Below are positions 11,597 through 22,302 of a stretch of 64,000 nucleotides of DNA, one piece after another. The notes under the pieces were generated by a model. It saw nothing but the letters and a program-made list of their open reading frames with translations. It made no database searches and was not told the DNA's origin. A program made the translations under genes and the position numbers. Origin of the DNA: Trifolium pratense (lineage: Eukaryota > Streptophyta > Magnoliopsida > Fabales > Fabaceae); assembly GCF_020283565.1 (NCBI RefSeq), contig NC_060060.1, positions 36,146,001-36,210,000 on the forward strand. The letters run 5' to 3'. Within the stretch, counting starts at the first letter, position 1; the number at the start of each line of letters is the position of its first letter.

Positions 11597-14285
11597 TTAT
11601 TGTCTTGTCAATATGGCTACTGATTCCCACTCTAAACTACATATCACATCCTGCATATAAACAATAGCATCGTCAGAAATGAATTTTCCACCTTCATCAT
11701 TTTACCACTTTTCTCTCCCTATCATTTTAATTTTGTTTATTTTTAATAAATTAGTAGCAATGAAACCATGTAAAATTAAGGGTACAAAAAAAGTGTTCAG
11801 CAGGAAACTAAATCATCCCACGGGTGACATGTTTCCATAAAATCATTCTTTTAGATTTATAGTAATAAATAGATAAACCCTTTGGTCCGTTTTTTATTTT
11901 TATTCAAAAACAAAATAAACTATAAGTAAACACCATCAAATCAGTCCTATAGAATACAAACAATATTAGCTTCCCCCACTTACCAATGGATTATGTTGAT
12001 CAATATCAAAGCTATTGATGGCGCAAGGTTCTGCAAGCAGCTCAATTGGTTCCTCACCTAAGAAATATAAGAACACACCATCAATTTCACGGAATCAATC
12101 CAACTAAGTAGTTACAATTGGTTTCGGGTTGGAAGTATAGTAGAATATATTCCCAATAACTAGTCATTTTCAACATGTTGCAAATTGCAATGAACATATA
12201 TTACCTTGCTCAATCACGCCAAGAATTCCATCCTCTGAACATATCATGGCAGGTAAAATCCGAGTAGAGGACGTGTTTGATTTTATGCAACGATCATACT
12301 GAACCTCCCAAACCTCACTTTCAGATATTGACTGGACTGCACTGTTGCCAGCCCCATCCCCTGCTCCTGTTCCTGAGAGTATAATTGGCTGTTGCTGCCA
12401 CCTAAGATCCCAAGCCAAAACAGTACCTAAGGAGCCACCAGCCTGAGAGGAAACACCATAATTTCAGAAAATGGCAGAAGCATACAGGGAAAAGCACTAA
12501 GCACAGAGCCACTCAGCTCTCCAAACCATTAATCTGATAAATTCTTATCAAAGGAATCTATATTCATTCAAATTTAATTAGTACAGTACTTATGTCAAAA
12601 CAGTTATTGTTGCAGAAATGAAAAACAACCATCAACTCTCATGAATCATGATGCCCTAAACTGGCTTTAACTTTTGTTGCATGATAAATAAAGAACATTA
12701 GCAATATATCACAAACGTACTTTTTCAATTGTCCTAGCATAATGTCATGCATATTTCAATTCTAATAAGCTATTGCACCCTGAAGGGATTTGCTGATTTG
12801 GTATATGTTTAAAGACAAGCACCAATCACACATGCAGACACTGCTGCAAAATCAGTCAGATAAATTTCTTACGAAACTCAAGAGCTGCATAATTTGAAAT
12901 CTGCTTTTAAACTCAATTTCTATACATAATTCGATCATTTAAGTATTTAACTTCTCTACCTAACATCTTTAAGCTTATAAACTTTTGTAACCACAAACTT
13001 ATTTTTATTAAGAAACTCTATGACTTAATCTAAATTGTGCTAGCCATTCAAAAAAAAAAACTAAATTGTGCTAAAATCCAAAACCAATGCTGCTTCAATC
13101 TCTAAGAAAAACAAACATAAATAAAACAAGTAATGAGGAGTGGGGAATAGCAATGTTACCAGGCAAGTATGTTTTCGTGATGGATGAATGTCTATAGAAT
13201 GCACTATCCCAGAATTCAAATTTTTATCCCTGCAACAAAACCAACCACACAGTAAGTATAACTCTAATATCTTCAACAATCTTAGGCACAAGTATGGATA
13301 AACAGCATAAACGGTTTATCATATAAGTGCTTATAACATTACTATGCATCATATATGTGTTTAAGGTTATATCTATCTATAACAAAACATAAGTCAAAAT
13401 GTTTTCATGTAAGCTAGAAATCATTTTCATAAGCTGCAGATTGTATGGAAATAAGTTGAAAACAACTTATGAACCATAAGCTCTCCTAAACACTATCACA
13501 AGTTCAAATTAAGTCAATCAAAGTTCAACATAAGTCAAGGCTCAACATTTTCCTTACAAGTTCAAATTAAGTGCTTATATCACATTTTCAATCACAAGTG
13601 CTTATAGCAGTAAATAAGTTAAAATTAAGTCAATCAAAGTTCAACATTTTCCTCACCAGTTACCCTTAAACTGAGAAACCGGTCCACCGGGTTTTCTCTG
13701 ATCCCACCAATGAAGACCGAAACCATATCCACCGGTAGCAAACTCAACCGGAGAAGCCCATTTCACTGCGGTATACGAAACCAAACCACCACTATCAAAC
13801 AATCTACGATAATTCAAATTAGAGTTTCCAACAGTAACCAAATTCACCTTCCCATCATCCCCAACAGTAACACACTCAACTCCACCATCCATGAGATCAA
13901 TGCAAGTCTCAGAGACCGAATGAAGCTCATTCTCGGGTACAGAAACTTCAGATTGAAGCGTTGCATCGGTGGAATCGGCGAACAAGAAATGGAGTGAGCC
14001 GGATGAAGTTGTGGCGGCGATGATTGAATTCTGAAGGAACTGGGAAGCTTTGAGAGATGAGATTGGGGAAGGAGAAGTCCATGAAGATTGGAAATCGAAG
14101 GAAAGTGGGTTTGGTTTGAAAGAATGGATTTCGATGAAAGAGAGATTGGAATCGAAGTCGGAGGTAGCGAGAACTGCGAATCGATTGAATGCGGATAGTA
14201 CTGGAAGCCAACGAACAGCGTCGACGTATTTGTATTGATGGAATCTGTGGATTTGTGAGGTTTCTGAATTTGCCGTCGCTGCCAT
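11597..14285 (-). CDS. NUP43: Nucleoporin Nup43 (WD40 repeat)
   Basis: Five exons on the minus strand (14285-13657, 13229-13160, 12442-12205, 12057-11984, 11650-11597) give 354 residues. They show the WD40 features of plant Nup43: HQYKYVDAVRWLPVLSAFNR near the start, then YTAVKWASPVEFATGGYGFG, LHWWDQRKPGGPVSQFKGNW, IVHSIDIHPSRKHTC, GGSLGTVLAWDLRWQQQP and a C-terminal EPIELLAEPCAINSFDID followed by SLEWESVAIL. Nup43 is a beta-propeller of the Nup107-160 (Y) complex that builds the nuclear pore scaffold. The exon 1 donor is placed at TG|GTGAGG because only that choice keeps frame with the next exon (KGNWDKNLNS). Length is close to the Arabidopsis protein as I recall it. Confidence 0.9.
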
Positions 14286-15660
14286 GGCCAGTGTTTATCT
14301 GCGAAAATTACAACAACATAAACCTGCAACTCGCGCAAAGGAGGAGTAGTAGTAGCCTAGTCACGAAAACATGTTTTTATGACTAACATACCCTTGAGCA
14401 TTCTATATTTTCTTTTTTAGCTTTTTTGTTTTTTTATACATCTTTTTTAGCATTTTACATTTGAGCAAACACTACAAATAAAAATGATTTAGGGACACAC
14501 ATATACATGTAAATATTATGCTTGGAAAGATGAAATATAATGAAATGGAGCGGAATAGAGTAGTGGAATAAAATAGAGCGGAATGAAATATATCTTTCAT
14601 TCTATTGTTTGAATATTTAAAAATGAGATGAAAAAAATTGAAGGTAAGTAGAGGTATAGGATGAAATTCATTTCATCATATTTCATTTTATTCATTATTA
14701 TTTTTTAAATTCAGACAATGGAACATTATTCTATTTCATTCCTTTCCATTCTATTTGATCTCATTTCATCAATCCAAACATAGCTTAAGATAAATAATTT
14801 AGTCAAATCATTTAAATTTTTTTATATTTAAATTTTTTTTACTGATGAGTACGTGCCTAAATACTTTTTATTTGGGCTTGTGAGATGGAATTCTATAACT
14901 TAAACAACTCAATGGAGAGCTCTATGGCCGATTCAATTCAGAGAAAGGTCCGCCAATAATGGAAAGGCCATTCCCCTCCCTATTTGTTCCTTGATCCCTC
15001 ATTCCACAAATTCGTTGTTACTGATTCTTTCAAGGACGAAAGTATTTCTCTTTACACTTCGGGTCAAACTTGTTTGGTATCTAGAATTTCAATGAATTAT
15101 AAGTGGGTTTGGATTATCCTCTTCTTTTAATTTTTTCTTTTTTTATAATGTCCTTCTTTTAATTTTAGGCGCACACATAAATAAAATAAAAATATGATTA
15201 TCACGTCAATTGATACCACTTTAGCAAGTTTCTCTTTATTTCTCTTTATTTCATTTTATTTTGTCAATGTGGCTAACAAATATTTAGGCATCCTTCAAAA
15301 AAATATATTATTTAGGCATGTGCCCATAGAAATTTCTCTCCCTCCATTTAGGATAGAAAACTGAATACTTCCTTCTCCACTTTTTAAGGGGGTGTATTGG
15401 ATTAAGATTTCACAAGACAATTTTAGCAAAAAAAATCTTGAAGATTTTAAAAGACTTAATATAAAAAAATTTCTATAAATCTAGAAAGTAAACTCTCTCT
15501 TGTATTAAGGACTAGAGTGAGTAAAATGACGAAGGTGCCCTTTTTTCATTTGGGTTATGGAAAATTTTAGAATTTGAATCAGCAGCGTGTGGTCAGTTTG
15601 TGAGTAGATATAGATAGTGTGACGAATGAAGAGATAGCCAGGCAGGAAGGCAGGTAGGTA
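14286..15660. other. Divergent intergenic region between Nup43 and the small membrane protein gene
   Basis: This is a shared upstream region of two divergently transcribed genes. It contains a candidate fold-back element (about 14518-14787); the rest is AT-rich with no coding signal. Confidence 0.5.
14518..14787. mobile_element. Candidate hAT-like MITE
   Basis: The left arm (TATGCTTGGAAAGATGAAAT, then AATGAAATGGAGCGGAATAG) is an imperfect inverted match to the right arm (TTCCATTCTATTTGATCTCA, then TTTCATCAATCCAAACATAG). I could not find a convincing target-site duplication, so boundaries are approximate. Confidence 0.4.
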
Positions 15661-16094
15661 ATGGAAGTCACAGGAAGGAGGTTCAGCATTTTCAGTCTCA
15701 CTCCTTCTCTTCCACCGACGAGAAGGTTTTCTACAACATTATTATTAGCCAAAAAGAAAGATATTATTCAAGACAACAACGATTCTCAGCCACAACCACC
15801 TTTTTTATCTTTGAGAGTTTCAAACTCAAATCTTGCTCGTGCTGCCATTGGAGTCTTTGCCTTAGGCTTCATTGATGCAGGGTTAGTTAGTACTAATTAA
15901 TCATCACACTTCTTATTAATTTCATTGATGCAGTGTTAGTTAGTACTAATTCTGATTCTTTCAGGTACAGTGGAGACTGGTCAAGGATTGGAGCCATAAC
16001 ACCACAGACGGAAGAATTGCTAAGGCTTGCAGCTTTTCTAGTGGTTCCCATCTGTGTATTTTTCATTTTTTCGCTGCCCAAACAACCAAATTAA
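15661..16094 (+). CDS. Small chloroplast-targeted membrane protein, uncharacterised
   Basis: Two exons (15661-15881, 15965-16094) encode 116 residues. The first 35 or so residues are rich in Ser, Thr and Arg with few acidic residues, resembling a plastid transit peptide (ending near TTLLLAKKK). Two hydrophobic segments follow: ARAAIGVFALGFIDAG and LLRLAAFLVVPICVFFIFSL, separated by the polar loop YSGDWSRIGAITPQTEE. I recognise the GFIDAGYSGDWSRIG motif as that of a conserved plant plastid protein of unknown function whose Arabidopsis copy lies, as I recall, next to Nup43. The neighbourhood here agrees. The exon 1 donor region is duplicated inside the intron. Confidence 0.75.
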
Positions 16095-16977
16095 TCAGCT
16101 TTTATAATGCAATATGTAAAATTCTGAGTTTAATTAATTAGGGTCTTAATTAATCTTTGCATTTTCCTTTCTAAACATGGATCAACTGCAGCAGGGTGAA
16201 GTGAAGACATTTTAAGTGAAAGCAATACTGTAACTATTAAGTCAAGTGATTAATCTATTAAGTCAATAATCATCTGCAGAAAGGCTTACTGTTTGTTTGC
16301 TAATATGCTCCTATTAAATCTATTATACATTATCTAATGTCACTTCCACCAAACTTTTATCCTGAGAAAATTGTTGATTTTAACTTGTCTCATATTCCAC
16401 TTCAGGTACACACATTAGCACTATTAATTTCTTTATCTCAAGTGAAACATTTAACAAATTTGTCCTTATAACTAGCTAGAACAATCAAATACTTGATATT
16501 AATTTGAATATGCTGCTAATCATTGTTAATATATTATACTGTATTTAATAGTATTGTAACTTGACAGATGCCATCAATTGGAAGGATTTCATAAATCCTT
16601 TTGATTACAAATCAATTGGAGTAATGTATATATGTACAAACTTGTGTGTATTTAAGTGCATCAGAGTGCACCATGCTCAGAAGTTTTGTGCCAAGAATGA
16701 ATTTTCCATCTCTTCAAGTGCTTTTGTCGGCAACGGCAAACATTGTTTTCAATATAAGAAACCTTGTTTTCATTATTGAGATGAAAGAATAAGTATCTTC
16801 TTCTTCATATAATAGGAATATTAGCACTACTTTGTTATATAAACCTAATACAGATAAGTATAAAATAGTAACCTAATCAATGTAAAATAAATTGTACGGC
16901 TGTGTTAACTAAAGTGATAAACTCTACAGCTGTATCCATTACTTAACAGTAACAAAATAAATATTATTTACATCAAT
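16095..16977. other. Intergenic, 3' of the small membrane protein gene
   Basis: Contains the presumed 3' UTR, then AT-rich DNA. A 72-residue ORF at 16561-16779 has no recognisable features. Confidence 0.4.
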
Positions 16978-17172
16978 AGCTCCCCTCAAGTTGGACTATG
17001 GATAGAACATAGACCTGACTTGGATAGAAAGGAAGAAAAAGCAGGATGATTGAGTGGTTTAGTGAAGACATCAGCAAGTAGAAGTGCTTGGTACAGATAG
17101 TAAGTGAATGAGCTTTGATTGAATTTTCTCACGAATCACATGGCAGTCAAGTTCAATAAGACTCGAACATTT
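16978..17172 (-). pseudogene. Fragment of Ty1/Copia pol (RNase H C-terminus)
   Basis: Reverse-strand translation gives IELDCHVIREKIQSKLIHLL, then, after a frame change, ADVFTKPLNHPAFSSFLSKS. This is the classic C-terminal end of plant Copia RNase H (HIELDCHxVREK...ADxFTKxL). Internal frame disruption and lack of flanking LTRs show a dead fragment. It abuts the TIR-NBS-LRR remnant directly. Confidence 0.75.
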
Positions 17173-17711
17173 CCTAGATATAATGCGAAAGATGGATAAG
17201 CCATTAAAGATTCACTTGATAAATGCTTCTGTTGAAGAGTTTCCAGAGTCCATTGGTAATCTTATAGGGCTTGAGTATATGTCAACCTGTGAACAACTCA
17301 GGAATCTATCAAGAAGATTTTTATTGTTGCCTAAACTTACCACGTTATAAGTTGATGGATGTTCTCAGCTTGGAGAGTCATTTAGAAGGTTCAAAGTGAG
17401 TCATTCAATAGAAAATGGCTGCCCAAATGTGAAGGAGCTGTTTTTCAGCAAGGCTAATCTATCATGTGAAGATCTTTACAAGATTCTTGAAATATTTTCA
17501 AAATTCGAATATTTATGTTTCGCATAACGGATTTGTCTCCCTCCACAAATGCATCAAAGGATCTTTGCAGTTGAAAAGTCTTGATATAAGTTTTTGCTGG
17601 AATCTTATGGACATTCCACAACTTCCATCAAGTATTCAGAAAGTAGATGCAAGATACTGTCATTCCTTAATTCCAAAAGCATCAAGCATGCTATGGTCCA
17701 AGTTTTACTAG
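17173..17711 (+). pseudogene. TIR-NBS-LRR resistance gene fragment (C-terminal LRR part)
   Basis: The translation reads FLDIMRKMDKPLKIHLINAS, then VEEFPESIGNLIGLEYM, LLLPKLTTL (stop), VDGCSQLGESFRRFK, GCPNVKELFFSKANLSCEDL, a frameshift near 17510-17525, then VSHNGFVSLHKCIKGSLQLK and SLDISFCWNLMDIPQLPSSI. This matches the end of the LRR and post-LRR region of legume TNL proteins. There is at least one in-frame stop (near 17349) and one frameshift, and no TIR or NB-ARC part is present, so it is a decayed fragment. Confidence 0.8.
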
Positions 17712-19543
17712 ATGCTCCATTTTTGTTTTATTTTTCCATGCCCTGAGTATCTAAATCTATTTAAGTATGATTGTTTTGTCTTGCTTAAGGAAGTATGTTT
17801 TCATTTTGTTTTAGCAAGATGATATGGATAGGTTATGCATGCTCAGAAGATAATTACTTTTGAAAAGAATAGTTACCACTACAATCGATTCTTGATATCG
17901 CATTATTTAACAATGTTATATCATGTATGGGATTCAACTTCTAATCATGTAAGAGCTTCAACTTCTCCCTCCTTCCAGATCATAATAGTATGTAACTATG
18001 TATTCAATAATGTTTTCTTTTTTATTTTAAAAATCTACTCGTATGATAATTCTGATGCTTCGTTTGTTCTGGCACAAAGGGATTGTCAGTTTCAGAAAAG
18101 AATATGCTTTCAACTTTAGATTGATATCCACATAATAAGAGTTGTGCTGATGATACATTTAGACTAAGGTGTGGTTGGAACTTGGAAGTGAAGGGATCTG
18201 TGGCTATCTGAAAATAATGTTGGAGTGGTATATAATGTCTTTGTGCACGGGGAAGTGGTTTGTTGACTGGTGGTTGATTTGGTGTTACATTTTGACAGTA
18301 ACAGATGAAATTATATAACATATTGACATAATGTTACTTAGCAGGGTTTGAGTGGCAATAATAGGATTGATGCTAAAATTGATTCCAAATGACACTGGTG
18401 CCGACGAGAGATTAAACTATGGTTGTATGGTGTGTGGCAGTGGCAGTGAGAGATGTATTGGTATATAGTGTAACTGGCATTTGTTCTGATATAAGCAGTT
18501 CAGGTTTGTTAAGGAATAGTTTTCGCCTTCTATTTATTGCTAGGGAGCTAATAGTGTTTTATACATTATAGTTCTTGATGAGCTAATTACATAGATACTA
18601 TTCTTGATTGTTCTGGTCCTGGTTGAATTGAACCATGTGATTGTATTGCTTTTGTATATTGTGGTGGACTTGGTTTTACTTGAGCCTATGCTCATTCTGG
18701 TTTCAATCATAAAATTTGCCTTGCCCTTTCAAACCATAAAACTGGAGACTGATATCAGTTATCAGTAGAAACTAGAAAGCATTGAAGAATTGTAGGCACT
18801 TAGTTTTCTGTTGCAACAAAAAAGATGGTGTATGATATTATGAGCTATATAGCATAGGATCAATTTCAAGGTAAATCAATTGATACTATGCTTGCATGTT
18901 ACAACTATACAATGATATGCAGATTCTCCATTTAGATATAAATCTTAGGATGACTTATACACATAAGCCATATACTTTAAATGGTATATCTCAAGAAATT
19001 AATATAAATAAAGGATTATTTTTCCATCTGCAGTTATTAATAATACATGATATTTGGTCACCAATTGTCTCAGCAATATGGACAAATGAAGGTGATTATT
19101 AGTTATAATTCTTATCAACTGAATCCACATATTTTTCAATTTTCCCAATGGCTGAGTTTTCCTGGAACTCCAACAATTCAATCTGGAATTCTGAACTGTT
19201 GTTTTCACCCATTTCCTGATTTTTACATTTCATAGTTTTTTTGTTACCTTGATATTGGTACGATTTTTCCAGCATCGTTAGCGATGACTAATCTTCGTCG
19301 GTGAACCTGTGGGGCACACAAGGTGGATTCTCCCCTCCCAACCGAATTTCCTCCATACACATAGTCAGGAATCGAACCACTAATCACATGCTTAAGGGGA
19401 CCAAGAGATCAATTCATTGTTGTTCATTTCATAGTTTTTCTTTCGGTAGTTCATGTTGCAAAGGAGTGTCATATTACTTTTTTTTAGAAAGCACAAATTG
19501 TTAGTTAAACAATATAAATTTTATGAATCTACTATAACTTTTA
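17712..19543. other. Intergenic, downstream of the TNL remnant
   Basis: Possibly includes decayed 3' sequence of the resistance gene. Short ORFs here have no recognisable domain. A SINE-like repeat lies at about 19262-19432. Nothing else is supported. Confidence 0.4.
19262..19432 (-). repeat. Dispersed SINE-like repeat with B-box
   Basis: On the minus strand the sequence contains GGTTCGATTCCTGAC, a good RNA polymerase III B-box, after a segment that includes TCTCTTGGTCCCCTTAAGCA. It continues into a GC-richer body with TGTGTGCCCCACAGG. I recall this as a common dispersed legume repeat. Boundaries and class are uncertain. Confidence 0.4.
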
Positions 19544-20548
19544 GGGCCCGTTTGGTGCGTAGGATAGGGAGACAGGATATGATAGTACTATCATATCCTA
19601 CTTAAATTTTTTGTTTGGTGCACAAATAGGAAAGGATAATTTAAACCTATCACTAATCCTATCCTATTGACTCTTTGTTATTTTAATCCTCGTTTTAGGC
19701 TGGGTTAGCAACCTGATAGGATAATATTATCACGCGCACTTATATTTTCTATTTGTGAAAGACGCTACTTCGACTCCCTCCGGCAACCACTCCTACCATT
19801 TTTAAGACCTTTTTCCTTTTAATTATCTGTATTCTCTGGTCGACATGCTTTTCTCCCTAATCGATGCTTTGTTCTAAATTCTAAATTATTCTAATCGCCT
19901 GATTCCAATTCAAGCCAGCATCATCAATGGTATGGCAATCCCTAATCGATGCCCTGTTGTTCCAAATTTTTCTAATCCCCAGGATAATTATTGAAAGAGT
20001 CAGTCTTGCACTCTTGCCTTTATAAAAGGGAAAAAAGCTAGACGAAGACGACGGCAGAACCCAGTTTGCTTGTTTTCTGTTCATTATCAATATATTATTC
20101 TTTTTTGTTTTTTTTTACAATAAACCCCTTTTTATTTTATTTTATTTTTATAATAAACAACCATTGTTTGTTACGGTAATATTTTTTTATTTTATTTTTG
20201 TCAATCAATTTTGTTTAGAACTAATTATTAATTATGTGAATTCATTTCATTACTTTTTTTTTATGTAAAACTCATTGATTTTTTTTAATGTCAAATAAAA
20301 ATATAAAAAAATTAAATATCTGTTTTTAAGGTCAATTTTGTCATTTAAATATATGTATCTCCATATCATGTCAATATCAAGTGTGCACCAAACACATGAT
20401 ATGATAAAATAATGATATTATATTTTTTATCTTATGTGCACCAAACACATGACAGGATATGTGCTTATCCTGTCACTATCATATCCTATCCTTATCCAGC
20501 TTCTTATCATATCTTGTCTCTATCCTATCCTGTGCACCAAACGAGCCC
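19544..20548. mobile_element. PIF/Harbinger-like non-autonomous element, about 1.0 kb
   Basis: The left end GGGCCCGTTTGGTGCGTAGG is an inverted match to the right end (CCTGTGCACCAAACGAGCCC). Both sides are flanked by TTA (19541-19543 and 20549-20551), the expected 3-bp target duplication. Subterminal repeats of ATCATATCCT-type words and GTGCACCAAACACATGA occur inside. No transposase is encoded, so it would depend on an autonomous partner. Confidence 0.7.
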
Positions 20549-22302
20549 TTATGGTCAAAGTACGCAATGTATTTTAAATTATAAAGGGACCCAACTCTTA
20601 AAAGAAAAGAGTGGAAAATTAGTAGGTACTACTATCTGAAAATTGTTATTGTTAATTGGATTTACGTTATTATTAGGTAACCTAGGTAACCAACAATAAC
20701 AATTAGGATTGTGTTTGAAAAGGAGGCATGGTTTGCTTGCCAAAAGTATCTCCTAGATAGTGAAGTATGACTAATTAATGTATATTCCTATTTTTGGGTG
20801 ATAATTAATACATATATCTTATACTGGTGAAAAAGATTTTTTTTTTTTGTGCATATGTACATAGTCCACAAAATAGAATAAAATTTTGCGTGACACAGTT
20901 GCGGTTTTGAACTGTTCGATCGAAATAAACGGTTAAAATTATTTTTATATGTGAAAATGAAGTTGAAACTTAAATCATTCGATATAAAATCAACAGTCAA
21001 GATCTATTATAACATCAAACTGTATGAATATATTGCTGCAGGGAATCCATATCCGCAATAGTTCACGTACATCTCCAATTTTTCATCCATTGTGAGAGGT
21101 AGTAGTAAATGTGATTACTGATATGATGATATAATTCTGAGGCCCCACTAACATTAAAGTTCATACATTGCTCAGAAATGGTAGAAGAAGAGCATGGCCC
21201 TCAAAATAAAACTAAAACAACATATCCATACTCTTTAATCGTCGACATGAAGTAGTTACACCTACATACGGGGCGGGACTCTTCACCGTTGACACTTCAA
21301 AATGTCTAAAGTACTTGGACATTTATTTTAAATCGTTTCGAGTACAACAGTAGAGATTAATCACTTAAGTTAGATAATAAAAGTATAATATACGACAAAA
21401 TTCTTTTTCAATAAATTTAACACTACACATATTTAGGTAACTCCACCATATTTAATTTCAAATTCTCCAAATAACCAAAAGGGAAAAGATTATTGTTAGA
21501 ATAATAAAGGAAAAAAATGTTTTAGTATTATTTATTAGGTACTAATGCACTTTTTTATGTGTTTGGTTTGAGAGAAATGAAGAGGGAAAACTACCGTTGA
21601 ATAAACTACTTAATTTGTATCTTATAACATACTAAGTTGTTAACATAAACTATTTTGAAAAACTTACGAAAATAAGTTGAAAATAATTTATAAATATGTC
21701 ATAAGTTATTTTATAAGTTCTTCCAAAGAGAGTCACAATTGATTATATATGTGAATATTGGTCAACTCAAATAAGTAAATTCAAGCAAATTAATCTCATT
21801 GTTTCACCAATTTTAGTGGGCATTGAATTATTTCAAATTAGTTGAACAACTTTATACATACATAGTACATAATTTAAAAATGACTAGATAGAAGAAACTG
21901 GTGTAGGGATCCATCTATTTATTATGAAAATATAAAATGGTTAATTAATTATGAGGTAGAAAACAGAGAATAAAGTTATTAAGCTTACAAATGAAACTTA
22001 TTGACAGCTACATCACAGAAATTCCAAGTGAAGACAATAGAGAAAGAATTTAACATAGAGCCGATTTTACAGACGGCCACAAACAACCATCTTTCAGCCG
22101 GCTATCTCAATTCTGCCAGCATTATTTTTTCTAACCCCATTCCTTAGCCCATCCCTTTAAAATCTTCTTCACCTCAAACCACTATACTATAGTTTTCTTT
22201 TGGAAATATTAATGCACCATTCATAATAATATATATATATATCTTAGCTACTTTGCTTCTTCAGTATACACATCTTTGATCTTAAGTGGATCTTTTTTTC
22301 CA
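20549..22302. other. Intergenic and promoter region of the WRI1-like gene
   Basis: AT-rich. The last 300 bp or so before the start contain a run of AT repeats ending in TATATATATATC near 22230-22245 that could serve as a TATA element. No other gene is seen. Confidence 0.45.

Noticed and set aside
13710..14386. Several plus-strand and alternate-frame ORFs of 60-160 residues
   Set aside because: They overlap exon 1 of Nup43 on the other strand and show no domain; they are shadows of the real frame.
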